This document shows, piece by piece, positions 38,276-50,145 of a stretch of DNA of 64,000 bases. The stretch lies in contig NC_081824.1 of NCBI RefSeq assembly GCF_030867095.1, forward strand, positions 86,324,382-86,388,381, given 5' to 3'. The notes below the pieces were generated by a model. It searched no databases, was not told the DNA's origin, and saw nothing but the letters and a program-made list of their open reading frames with translations. How positions within the stretch are numbered: the first letter of the stretch is position 1; every line of letters begins with the position of its first letter. The position numbers were made by a program, and so were the translations under genes. The DNA comes from Alligator mississippiensis (taxonomy: Eukaryota; Chordata; Crocodylia; Alligatoridae).

Positions 38276-40095
38276 AAGATCACAGGATCATAGGAAAGTA
38301 GGACTGGAAGGGACCTCACAAGGTCATCTAGTCCAGTCCTCTGCTCAACACAAGAATCACCCTGACTAAATCAACCCAATCAATTACCTCTCTAACCCGC
38401 TCATCAATGCTGAACAGAATAGAAAAAAAAATCACTTGATTTGCAAGCAAAACTCTTTTTAATACAATCCAGTATGCTGTTGACTCTTTTTTGCAACAAG
38501 AGCACATTGTAGGCTCATAATCCATTTATGTTCTGATGTAATGCCCAGGTCCTGCAATTCTGGAGCCTAGCCAAGTCATTCACTGATCTTTGTGCATGCA
38601 ACTATTCTGTCCCAAGTGCAGGATTTTGCCTTTGTTCTCTTGAACCTCATCTGATTGATTGAAGACCACTTCACTAATCTATCCAGGTAACTCTGGATCC
38701 TAGTCCTACCTTCAGATTATACTCAACTCTACCCAACTTCATATCATTCACAAATTTGCTAAGCGGGCACTTGATCCCATTGCCCAAATCATACATGAAG
38801 AGATTAAGCAATACCAGGCCCTGGTCCATAAGGAACCTATGGTTTCTCTGGTCTTACTCTTACTTTTGTCACTTGTAGAATTCCTTTTTATTTCCTTTTA
38901 TGTCCTTTGCAGGCTGCATCTCAAATCATGCCTTGGTCTTGCTAATTTTCTCTCTGCATGCCTGTGTAATATTTGTACTCTTCCCTGGTACTATGAAAAA
39001 ATTTCCACTTTTTCTAGAATCTTTTTTGAATTTCAACTCATTGAAGAGATGGCTGTCTAACCAGGCTGGTCTCCTGTTGGACTTCCCATTCTTCTGTCAT
39101 ACCAGTTTAGCTTGCTATTGTGCCCTTACGGGAACCTCCTTGAAGTACAGCCAGCTCTCCTGGACCCCTTTGCCCCCACCCCAGCTTGCCTCCCAAGAGA
39201 TCTGGCCCACTAGTTCCCCGAGTTTGTCAGTCTGCTTTTCTGAAGACTAGTGTCTGTATTCTGCTGCTCTACTTCCTCCCTTCCTTTCTTTAGGTTCTTG
39301 AACTCTTATCATTTCATGGTCACTGTCACCCAAATTATTTTCTATCTTCAAACTCCCAACCAAATTCTCCCTGTTTGTGAGCAGTAAGTCAAGAAGAGCT
39401 TCCCCCTAGTTAGCCTCTCTACTATCTGTACCAGAAAGTTATCCCCAACACACTGCAATATTTTACTGGACTGTTTGTACACTACTTTGTTTACTTTCCA
39501 GAAGATATCTCAATAATTACACTCCTGTGATTTGGAAGCTTCTATCAGGTCTTTAAAAAAGAAGACCTTGTCCACCTCCTCCTCCTGGTTTGGAGGCCCA
39601 AAACAGACACCCACCATGACCTCTCCCCTGATGCTCTCCCATGTGGTGTTTCCCCAGGGGCTTTCAACAGGCCTGCCTTCCACTTCATACTGTATCTCAG
39701 AACACATATAGAATGAATTTATATATATGGCATGGCAACACCTCCTTTTTCCCTGCCTATCCTTCTTGAACAAAGTACACCCATCCATGACCATACTGCA
39801 GTCCCAGTTGCATCATAATTCTGTGCTTATACTAGGACCTCCAGTTCTTCCATTTAGTTTCCCATACTTCTTGCATTAGCATATAAACATTTCAGGTATT
39901 TAACTGACTGTCCTATCCTCTCCCTGAGAACATTTCTAAGAATCCCATTATTATTTCCCCTTAGTAATTTTTTATTCAGGGTCTTTATTTATGTCTGGGC
40001 TTTTTTCTCCATCCCCCAGTGAACCTAATTTAAAGCCCTCCTCATTAGGTTAGCAAGCCTGTATGCAGAGACACTGTTCCTTCTCTTTGGCAGAA
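38276..40095 (-). mobile_element. CR1 LINE, internally deleted
   Basis: On the minus strand the order is endonuclease to reverse transcriptase to 3' end. Endonuclease words include LFKKDRQGK and VGVCFGPPNQ at about 39560-39790. The segment just before reverse transcriptase (a decayed form of YKNIARACRSEI) lies near 38900-39000. It then jumps at about 38830 to the late reverse-transcriptase part, a decayed form of GPVLFNIFIDDL and LSKFADDTKLG at 38740-38830. The 3' tail at 38276-38345 carries the well-known CR1 end (on the plus strand AGGACTGGAAGGGACCTC then TCATCTAGTCCAG) with degenerate ATTCTATG-like units. Most of the reverse transcriptase palm is missing. It lies in SIM1 sense orientation inside an intron. 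Stops and frameshifts make it dead. Confidence 0.9.
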
Positions 40096-43000
40096 GGCAC
40101 AGAGCAGGCACAGGAGAAGACAATTTGAATACAAATATTTATTTTTACCATGGTAGTAATCAGTGCCTGGGAAAATAGGGGCAATCACCCCAGACACCAA
40201 TTCGTGGGATGGGGGTGGGGGAGTGAGGATTGCAAAAAACAAGGGCTACTGCCAGCAGCTGCACCTTCACAATCGCAGTGGCAATAAGTCCCACTTCCAC
40301 TTTGCCCTGGGCTCCTGGCCACATCCCTACACTGCTGGCTATGAGACCCAAACAAGATGAAGGATCTTTCTACTGAGTGCTGCTGTCACATCCGAGATGC
40401 CCTGCTCTGCGTTTCTCAATGAGAGAAACGGAGGCCCTGTTGCACCACAGATATACAGTAAGATGTTCAAGCCCCTCATTCTCAGTGCTGAACAGCCAAA
40501 TAGGCTATGAGATCATATGAGATCAGTACCCCAAAGTAACTCTACCTAGGCCCTTGCTCTGTATTCACCACTATGTGAAGCTAATTTAACTGACAACCAC
40601 ACTTCAATTAGCTGGAAATTTTAGTTAGCCACTGTACTCTGTGACAAACTAGAATACAAATTCTTCTACTGTGTTACTTAGTATACAGACATCCTCAGAC
40701 TTCTTTAACAAGGGCATTTTCACTAGTCCTGATTAATTTTTTTGTAAATCAAAATTTATTAATGAAAAGGCTTTCAAACCAAAATGAGAGTTTTCTGGGG
40801 AAACTTTCATTTTGGCCCCAAAATTATAGGAGTTTTTTTTCCAATAGAAAGCTGGAAATAAAAATGAAATTAGTACATTTTTTTTAGTAACACAATTTAT
40901 TTTAAGTTCAGATTTTATTTTTCAATAACTGGATTATTTACCAAAGGTTGGATATATTTACCGAAACTGAAACTTTTAACCAAAAGCAACTTGACATGTC
41001 AATGTTCCAACACACACACACACAAAAAAAATCACTATTTTATTATTATTTTTAATTTTCCATGAAAACATATTTTGCATTAAAGCTGGCCAGAAATCTT
41101 ACATCAGAGTAATTTTCTAATGGGTAATGCAGTTTCTGCAAAACAAAACTTTTCTGTGGGAAGTAGAGGCATTAAGAATAAAAGCTATAATTCCCATGAG
41201 GCAATGTAGTGTAAAGAGCATGTTTAATATTGAAGCATTTCAAATACATTTTTTTCAAAATTTTAATTTCAGAGGGAACAAATGGAAATTTCAACTTTTG
41301 TCACATGCTGCAACAACAAAAATGCTGAAATGATTGAATTCCCCACAGGATGGAACTTCTGAATTTCACTTAGCTCTCACTGGCATTTTTCTACTAGCTT
41401 TAACTACTACATTGCTATTAGCATGAAAATATGTTCTGTCCTTGATTTTGGGTCCATTTGATTTCTTTTATTGGGAACTTCTTATGACTACAAAAGTTTC
41501 CACAGTTGATATTCTTGGACCAAATTACAAAGGATTTAGTTCAGTAGGCCTCTCGCATTTGGCTTACAGAATAGGAAACCATTCCAAAGAGTATATGTTC
41601 CATGTAACAGAAATTTACCATGCAATGAGCAAATAACCATGTAACAAAAAACAGTGATACTTTATGCATGTTGTTTGTTCTTAATGTAAAAGATAATCAA
41701 CTGAGAACTGACCCATAGCACCTGCTAGTCTGTGGACAGAAGCAAATTAATACAAAGAGTTACTTGTGGCCCACATTGTCTTGAGAGCCTGGATATTACT
41801 GCATAACTCCCAAGCTGATCCGAGGCACAGGCCAAAAATATATTTATTACCCATTTAGCAACTGAATCTCAATTTGACATTGCCATACTATCTCAACTGC
41901 TGCCAACCTACCCCTACATCTTCCAGAAATATAATCCTGATGTCCTCACATGAGGAACATGAATATGGGCAAGTATAACTTTCTCTGCCATCACTGGGAA
42001 GAAGGACTAAAAAAAAAAAAATGGCCAGAGCCTCAGCTCTGAATTCTGCTGAAACAGAACTGGAAACTCCAACCCCCCAAAAAGCATTAGGCTCACTTAT
42101 TTCAATGGTAAAAAGCTAAAGACTACTAAACTAGGTTTCTTGAACAATCTGCCTAATCAGGAGCAGTGAAATCTTTGTTTCCTGTAAATAAATTGTTTCT
42201 ACAGTAATGGAAGATCTGCTTTACTCATTGTTTCCTCATGTCTGTTGTCAGGTGATATTTTAAAAAATTGGTTTGCCCAGTCTAATTAAGAGATAAAAGT
42301 TAGGACAAGATGAAGGATTTATCTAGCCTGAGGCAATGCCTGAAATCAATAACCACCTTCCAAAGCTACAAATACTGTTGGCAGAAAAGGAACAACACTA
42401 AATCCCAATGATCTCTCTCAGGCCACATTTAGTACTTTAGTTGTTTTCTGAAAAACTGAAATGGCACCTCCATAGCACTAATTCAGTGCACCAGCCTGAT
42501 GAGAGGATTAACTTTGACCAAAAAAGGGTATTATTCAAGTTTATGCTGCTCTTTTTATTTTACAAACATTTTGAGAAGGGTCTTATTTTGGGGAAGGGCA
42601 GCAGAAGGAAGAAATCAATTGTCTCCAAGGCTATCTAAATAAGAGAGACCATAAAAATGTATTAGTCTACTACACACTAGAATGGTTTGGGGTCACTTTC
42701 TCCATCAGACACACACCTGACATTTCATTCCTTAATGCTGTACACAGGTGTGTCATCGGCTTCACCCTTTTGTAGATGACAACAGCCAGCTCCACACACA
42801 ATGCCAAATGTTCCAACAATAGATATTACAACTATCTAATTTTCTGGCAGACAACTCATGTTTTTATCATTATAAACTGGTAAATATCTGGTGAAATCCT
42901 CTCAGAGAAGTAGAGTCCTCTCTTCCATGAAAAACTTTCACTACATTAGGCATTAGCAGCTTTCCTCTTGATTTGTGTCTTAACCATGAGAAAAAAACAT

Positions 43001-43794
43001 CACAGATGCGGGCTGCATTGTACTAAGAACATATGCATGCTTTTAAATCACTTTTATCTTACTTTTTACTAATGTAATCCTGAAATGTAAAATATGTTCT
43101 TTTAGCATTCACTATTATAGGCAGAACAGATGGTGAAAGGCTTAGATTAAAGTAATACAGCATGTCCATTAAAATAACCCCTACTGCTAGTGAGTCTTCA
43201 TCAGATCAGGAGTTACAGTTACTGTAAAAAAAGGTAGGGGAGGGGAGGTTGCTTTTGGAATATTTTGGAAATCACCAAAACTTTAGTTTACAGCAAAAAA
43301 TGATAAATAAAAGAAAGACTGTCTAGAATTGAACTTAATCCTATCATTCGTATGCCTCTCTTTAAAACAACTTGCCAGAGTAAAGAACTAATATAAACTG
43401 CAAAATGAATTCTTATGGTTCTATCTAGGGAAAATTTAGTACTAATATCAACAAAGTGGCAATTCAGTAATAATTAATGGACAGTGGAATTTCTGTAAGA
43501 AATAAGTATATAGTGTAGCATGTAAAAAAACTTAAACAGCCTTATTCATTTATCTCTTCTTAATTATTCATCTGTAGGTAGATAGACAGATGCATCCTAA
43601 CCAAAAGTAAGGATGAAACATGAAGCAGTAAAGGCTGATCAAAATCTGACTATAAAATGTTTCCATTAGAGGCAAGGACTTTCAACCTTTCCTTTAAATG
43701 ATCATTTTTAATGGGTGATTAAACTCCAAAGCAGTTGGTCAGATGATCATAATTAAAATGTTTTTCCAATTTTGTTGCTATTTCCTGTGTACAG

Positions 43795-43860
43795 AATAAA
43801 TGAGGTCCAGGGCTAGCTTTTTGGAATACAAAATAAATGAGGTCCAGGACTAGATTTTGG
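43795..43860 (+). repeat. 37-bp tandem duplication
   Basis: AATAAATGAGGTCCAGG followed by CTAG and TTTTGG occurs at 43795 and again at 43832. Confidence 0.85.
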
Positions 43861-45438
43861 GAGCCCCCACCAGGGTTATAATCATGAGAAAAGGATAGAG
43901 ATATCCTTTAGCCAATTCAGTCTTTTAGTTTTTCCTGTTTCTACATAACCTCAACAGGTTTTCTTCCCTCCTTTTAACCATCCTCTTTCCTGTACTTAAT
44001 CTAGCCACCTCTGTGATTAGACATCACTAGCAGAACACTGATCAATGTGTTCAGACAGAAACAAATCCCACAGTCACATAATTAATATTGAGCTATACCA
44101 CAATTTTGGTAGCCCTGGGACAGATATTGCCTTTTTCACAAACCAGCTGTGCTAAAGTCAGCTGGAATCAAACAAATGTTGACCAGCATCTACAATTTAA
44201 CAAAGTCACTTTTTGGCTGAAAATGCAAACACCCTATTAAACTATGCTTCATCATAATGCAATACTAAAGAAAAATGTTAACATAGTGTTAAGTGACCAG
44301 AACGACTGCCTCTTCATTTTCTAATGAACATGAAGCTGATCTTCACTACTCATATTTTTCTTGAAGTTCACATCTCATGTAGCAGTTCTGGTAGCATACA
44401 GCTTGCCAAATAATGGATTCTCAGTCATCACCCAGTAAAACACATGATTCCATTTACTCTTCCAAAAGTGAGGAGGCAAGTAAAAAAAAAATGCAGAAAC
44501 TTAGGTACCATCCAAATGCCAAGAGACATCTCAGTAACCCTAAGAGATCACGATGCCCCCCTGCCCTCCCTCACCCCATGAATAAAAAGTCTCTAAATCC
44601 CTTACCCTCACTTTCTAGCCATAGCCTTGAATTACTATGCAATTTTCCATAACTGAGTGGCAGATGTGTGGACTGAAAACTGATGAGCACAGGCAATAGC
44701 ACCTGCTCCAAGTTCTTTATAACAGCTTCTCTTATTCTTTCAACAGTTTATTCAGTGGTTGGAAGGGTATGAGGAAACAGAGCCAAGCTGCCAGTGGTGC
44801 TGATAGTGATGTGCTGCAAAGTACAGTATGACCATTTTTAAGAGACTGGCAACCAGCACTGCTGCTGCTTTATGTATGATGAAATCTGTGATTTTACTAC
44901 CATGCAGCTGGTGATAAGGATATAAAGTTAAATTGGAAATTCAATATTATAAACTTTCAGACAACAACCACTACTAAAACAAAGTCTAGCAAAAAAAAAA
45001 TGTCTGGTGACAAAGAGAAAAAATGGGTTTTGTGTGAAAAATATAAAAATGCAATATTATATCGCAGGTCTTTACATAGGTAGGACACTAGTGAACAGTG
45101 AGTATTAAAGAAATGGAACAAAGACAATGGAAAAAATTTCAGCAGCCCAAAGATAAATAGCTTGAACAACTTATTGGAAATATTTTACATGCATAATTTC
45201 TCAAAACTCAAAGCAAGTTTTATTAAGGTTGTTCAGTAGAGCATTCAAGAGGACAAGCTAGTAAATAACAGAGAAGATTGTATGTGATCAAACTATTAAG
45301 TAATAATAATCAGACTGGCCATTTGCAAAAAATGGGTTTTGAAAATTAGAAGTCTGAATCAATATTTGGATGCTGAAGAATCAAAAGATTTTTACTTCTG
45401 TGATTTGTACAGCAACTGTGGCATTCAAAGACAACTAC

Positions 45439-45604
45439 CTGTGGATATGGTGATGTCCTTGATTTTGACTTTGTGTTTGAGAGGCGTGATTTGCTTCCTT
45501 TTCTGTTGTCCGTTATGGTTGGAGTTGAATTTGCATATGAGAACGATGGCTTTGTTGCTGTAACCTGATCCAGGGATAGTTGTAGTCCTTTATATTCAGT
45601 TTCC
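45439..45604 (-). CDS. SIM1: SIM1 internal coding exon (end of PAS region plus nuclear-localisation stretch)
   Basis: The minus strand reads a 166-nt exon between a TTTTATACAG acceptor and a CAG|GTAGTT donor. It begins in split phase (1 nt) and ends in phase 0. The translation contains [23 protein letters not shown] and [10 protein letters not shown], which I recognise as SIM1 just after the second PAS domain and its PAC segment; by length it corresponds to roughly residues 334-388 of the 766-residue mammalian protein. The basic run [16 protein letters not shown] matches the nuclear localisation signal described for SIM1. SIM1 is a bHLH-PAS transcription factor that dimerises with ARNT/ARNT2 in the nucleus and is needed for paraventricular hypothalamic neurons. 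There is no stop or frameshift. SIM2 shares the region, but the two following exons are clearly SIM1. Confidence 0.95.
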
Positions 45605-46188
45605 CTGTATAAAATTAAAAAACAAAAACCATAAACTAGCTCCAAATCTTAGTGGGACATTTTTCTCATTTGTAGGAGATAGAAGTATTTTTTAGAAAGA
45701 ATATCCAGAACTTAGAACATCATCCTAACCTGTTTACCTTTAGCTTTTCTCCACAACAAATATCTATCATTGGAAAAGTCTAAAAATATGTCTCATGTAA
45801 TTTCTTGTCAACTAATGAAATAATGAATTCAAAAGTCAACCTGGTTGGAGAAAGTGTCAATAAAGCATATTCCATCAGACTATGCATTTCCATCAAAATC
45901 AAAATATTTTGCAAAACTGAATATTTTCATTATTTTTCTTTTTAAATAAACTTGTCATTTCAAAATTGTATATTTTGCATTATATATTTTAACTTAACAT
46001 AAAATAAAAAGACAAAAGTGAAAAAGAAATCAATCAACCTGATGCTATTCATTTCAAAATTTTCTTCCAGAACTTTTGTAAAGTTTTGATTTTTACTCCC
46101 ATTTGGAACAACACCAAATCGTGAAATCTCTTAAAGCTTTGTGAAACAAAATTTCTGCTTTCTACACAGCTCTACTAAGCCCGCTGCT

Positions 46189-46305
46189 TATGATAGCTTA
46201 TGCTATACATATCTGTTTTAGCTAATCTATAAAGATGCAAATTACCCCATCTTCTGCCTGACTTCAGGCTAACATGACTAACTACCTCTCTCAACAAATA
46301 ACAAG
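46189..46305 (+). repeat. partial copy of the 47.8-kb dispersed repeat
   Basis: TATGATAGCTTATGCTATAC leads into TAGCTAATCTATAAAGATGC, TCTGCCTGACTTCAGGCTAA and CATGACTAACTACCTCTC. It matches the 3' part of the repeat at 47760-47865 and extends it. The CTGATGA core is not included. Confidence 0.65.
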
Positions 46306-47756
46306 AATGATTAAATGTGGTTATCATTAGTTTCAGAGAATAAAAATTACATGGAGCATCAGATCCTCCGAAGTCAAATGAGTGTACACATTATCAAACT
46401 ATTCCTTCTTTCAAAGTGGATGTTTGTATCAAACTTTCAAAGTAAAAAATACTACATTAATTAAATATATGTGTGCACGTGTGTGTGTTTCTTGCCAAGA
46501 AAGTGACATAATTCATTACATTGTCAACATTGGCAGAAGTCACAGAAACACATATTATTTCAAGTGCTTCAAGCATACTACCCCAAAACTTGCCTCATTT
46601 TTTATTTTGAAATATCATTTAACACATCCCTTTCTTGCCACCTTGACACCCTACTTTCATAGTGATGATAGGCACTCTGAGGATAATAATACAATGCACT
46701 GAGTTGGTACACTGCAATTAAGAGGATCTGGATGGATTTTGTTTTTTAATAGACCACACATGCAACCATGTACAGTTGAATCACAGGATTTGTGAATATT
46801 TCTATGGAAAGCACTGAATTTAGATTGCTGCAATTCGTAAGGTGATAGAATTCATTGTACACAGGTATTTAGCTAATTAATGCATAGTGCATTTTACCTG
46901 TAAATCTTTAACATTTCACAATGTTTTCATCCAAAATTGTACTTATTCTCCAGATTAATCCAGTCAAGAAAAATCAAAACATCTTCTATAACTTAAATCA
47001 CCAATCATACGCTGGTAGCCGAAAAAACAGATCACAAAGTTATGTTTTTCATTCAAACTTTCTAGTGAAAACCTAAAATAATACATGCATTTTCAAAATT
47101 GGAACTCTTTCATAATGTTTTGCCGACCAAAAAGGGGATCTATGTTGGAGAACACCATGCATCCCTCAAGGTCCACAGGGGTAAAAAAAAAATTTCAAAC
47201 ACTGATGAAGAAAGAAAAGGAAATAGCTGCCATCCTGAACCTGCTCACCACACGCCTAACCAATGAAGGAATAGGAGAGCAGAGGAACTGTAATTTACTG
47301 TGTGAATGTGCAGTTGCACGCTACCCGAAATTCAGATTTGAACCCAAGGACTTCAGTCCTTAATGAATCCCGTTAAAATCATTCAACACTTTCTATCTGC
47401 AAAATCCTGAACCACAATCCTGGATCTACTGATGCAAAAAAACCATGAAAAAAACCATGAAAAAAACCAACAGAAACTGTAGAACAGCCTCTGCATATTA
47501 CTATTGAGTATAATTAATCTTTTTCAAATGAATACCAGGTCTACAGGACCAAACCTGACAAATGACTGAAAGCTTCCATATATCCAGATAGTTAAATATG
47601 ATGAATCTCTGAACAGCTAGACAAATAAATTTGGGTCAATATGTCTGATTCCAGAATAAACCTTATTTGTACTTAGTAAGCAACAAACCTGTTAGTAGAG
47701 CAGATTTCCTATTGAAGGCCTAGCTTTGCAGAGTATGCAAACAAGGAGTGCATGAT

Positions 47757-47865
47757 ACACTTTACACAGCATCTGATGAACTGAGCTTTAGCTCATGAAA
47801 GTTTTTGATATATATATCTACTTTTGGTTAGTCTATGAGGTGCAAATCTACCCTGCCTTATCCTG
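47757..47865 (+). repeat. dispersed repeat carrying a hammerhead-like core
   Basis: The repeat contains CTGATGA (47773-47779), a 5-bp stem TGAGC/GCTCA (47782-47786 with 47791-47795, TTTA loop) and GAAA (47797-47800), followed by GGTTAGTCTATGAGGTGC and AAATCTACCCTGCC. The core order CUGANGA, stem II, GAAA is that of hammerhead ribozymes; one or two extra bases next to the stem, and no clear cleavage triplet or stem I, argue that this copy is decayed. Confidence 0.6.
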
Positions 47866-47937
47866 TAAATAAGACACTGTAATTGGAACAATAGATGAGG
47901 GTAGTATTTCTTGTTTGTTACAGATATTTTTCTATGG

Positions 47938-48005
47938 AGAGGTAGTAAGCTGGGTTAGTCTGAAGTTAGACAGGGTAGATTTGCACCTTATACACCTACT
48001 AAATA
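47938..48005 (-). repeat. inverted partner of the 47.8-kb repeat
   Basis: GGGTTAGTCTGAAGTTAGAC and CAGGGTAGATTTGCACC are the complement of the 3' end of the same repeat family. It faces the copy at 47757-47865 tail to tail, with about 70 bp of unrelated DNA between. Confidence 0.65.
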
Positions 48006-48552
48006 AATATCTTATTTTTAGTTAGTTTATAAATTGCATTTTTCTACAGTAGACAATTAATATTGTGTAATGCATAACTGCTTCTTTATGAAGTTAATTT
48101 CTCCAAAACCTGATTTTAATAAAGATGGGTTTGTGCCACAATATTTGAATCTATGTTTCAAAAGCCTGTTATAACATGAATGCCTGGAACTAGGGTTTTG
48201 ACTGGCATATTTTAGAGGAAAAGCCTAGTAACAAAATTTGGAAACTTGTTCAAATTTTAGCCTTAATTTTTTTGAGCAGTTAGATTCAGGATTTTGGTTC
48301 AGATGCATTTCAGCTTTATAAAAAAAAAGTGCATCTTTAAATATAGCTGGGCTTTACTATTTTGTGATATAATTGCTAACAATCTGTAGATAAGCTTTTC
48401 ATTTAATTATCAAGGATGAGAAGAGGTACTCCCAGGACCCGGCTCAAGGTTAGACAGCTTAGTTTAAGGAGAGGCTGGTAGATTGTTGAGGGAGTTGGCA
48501 GATCTGGAGGAGGCTGCCTGGTCTGGGGAGGATTGATGGAGCAGGTAAAAAC

Positions 48553-49598
48553 TAGAGGTGCACCATATCATATCAGCACCGATAAAAGGAAAATTGACAT
48601 TATTGGCAGTCAGCTTTTTTGGCCAATAATGTTGCCAATAAATGTTGTGTACATGTGCGCAGCCACAGCATGCATGCGGCCAGGAGTTCAGCTCTGCAGC
48701 TTGGAGAGCAGGGGCTAGCCGGTAAGTCTGTTGGGGGGAAGAGGCATGGAGGGAGCAGATTAAGGCCCCCATGGTGAAGGAAGGAGTGGGGCTGAGGCAG
48801 GCACTGCCCAGCTGGGGAGAGGCGGAGTGTGGGACAGAGCCCCAAGCGGCTCTCCCAGGGGGTGCAGGAAGGGAGCAGTTGCTACCACCACTGTGCACAC
48901 CCACAGGGGAGGCATGGGTAGTGCCCCCCAGATCTGTGCACGGTGTGAGGGTGGGATGCTGCTGCAGGCTAGGGCTGGGGATGGCACTGAGCTCTTCCCA
49001 GTGTGGGGGTTGGGCTAGGGCTCCACTCAGGGCTTGCGGCAGCAGTACTGGGAGAGGGCGCTACGGAGTTTTAGAGCCACCGAAAAATTCCCCATAGTCC
49101 CCCAATGCCACTCCTCCCAAAGCCGCCACCACCTGCCCTGAGCACAACCCTGGCCCAAACCCCATGCTGGGAAGAGCCTGGCACTGTCCCTGGACCCAGC
49201 CCACAGCAGCAGCCCGCCTTCATCCCATATACAGATCTGGGGAGCACATGCCCTCCATGCCTCCCCGGGGGGGGGGGGTGTGTGCACAGCAGCAGGAGGT
49301 GCCCCCATTCCCCATGTCCCCCCCCCCCCCTCCCAACATGCTGCTCGCAGCTCCATTCCACAACCCCTCAGCTGGGCAGCACATGTCCCTGCCCCAGCCC
49401 CACTCCCTCCTTCACCATGGGGGCTTCAATCTGTGCCCCCCACACCCCTTCCTCCCTCCCGCCCTGACTTACCAGCCAGACGCTGCTCTCCAAGCTACTG
49501 GGCTTGTATGCTTGCAATCGGATTGGTATCAGCCAATATGGCTCGTTACTAATCAGCCATCAGTATCGTCCCAAAAAATCTTTTTCAACGCACCTCTA
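48553..49598. mobile_element. non-autonomous hAT element built as a long inverted dimer
   Basis: Perfect 8-bp target duplications GTAAAAAC flank it (48545-48552 and 49599-49606). Termini are TAGAGGTGC and its complement GCACCTCTA. The two halves are inverted copies of each other: the left-arm block near 48690-48860 (CAGCTTGGAGAGCAG, CCCCATGGTGAAGGA) reappears reversed at 49330-49500, and inner blocks also match, giving arms of about 0.5 kb that meet near 49075. The interior is GC-rich with poly-C/G runs. No transposase is encoded; long open frames are by-products of base composition. Confidence 0.88.
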
Positions 49599-49826
49599 GT
49601 AAAAACATCACATCCCTGGAGCTATGGAGTGTGGCTGGACTTTCCCAGCCCTGGGGTGTGCTGTAAATACATGCAGGTGTTCACTAAGCCAGGTTAAACC
49701 TTTCTAGGTCAAGTTACCCCATACCAATCTAAAGGTAGTTCACCTCTGACCAGAGCTAACTTTATATCGAGTCTGCTATTTTAAGGGCAATGTAAGCCCT
49801 GTGAATGCTTTCAAACCCAGTCATTT

Positions 49827-50145
49827 AGGCTGCTCGTAGGCATGCGTGGAGGCTGGTCCAATGCACTGTAATTACAGCATGTTGGAGCAGACTCAATTAA
49901 TCAAATCTGCTGAAACATGCTAATTAGCACACTCCAGCAGCCTCTGCATCTTGTGAATCAGCATCCCCATGCTTAAAAATGGCAGTGGGGGTGCTTTAGC
50001 TAAAGCTTACTCAATGAGCTTTAGTTAAGTTGCCCCACCACCATTTTGAAGTGCAAGGACACAGATATATGAGACGCTACAGGCGTTTTAATTCATTAAA
50101 GCAACCCTGCCCCCCTACCTCTGGACCACATGTAAAAACACTCTT
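49827..50145 (-). mobile_element. short DNA transposon, second copy of the 2225-2549 family
   Basis: Shared blocks with 2225-2549 include TGTAATTACAGCATGT, ACACTCCAGCAGCCTC and a tract pairing AGCTTTAG with CTAAAGCT, in inverted order. Borders are approximate. Confidence 0.65.

Larger units (their letters stand above)
37048..45438 (-). other. SIM1: SIM1 intron (8.4 kb)
   Basis: This is bounded by the GTAG donor at 45435-45438 and the TTGCAG acceptor at 37048-37053. The only clear mobile element is the CR1 LINE at 38276-40095. A 37-bp tandem duplication lies at 43795-43860. From 40.1 to 45.4 kb the DNA is AT-rich and I see no exon, RNA gene or recognisable repeat. Confidence 0.9.

Noticed and set aside
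48464..49697. Several open frames over 100 codons on both strands
   Set aside because: They fall inside the inverted-dimer hAT; mirror-image readings on both strands show they are compositional.
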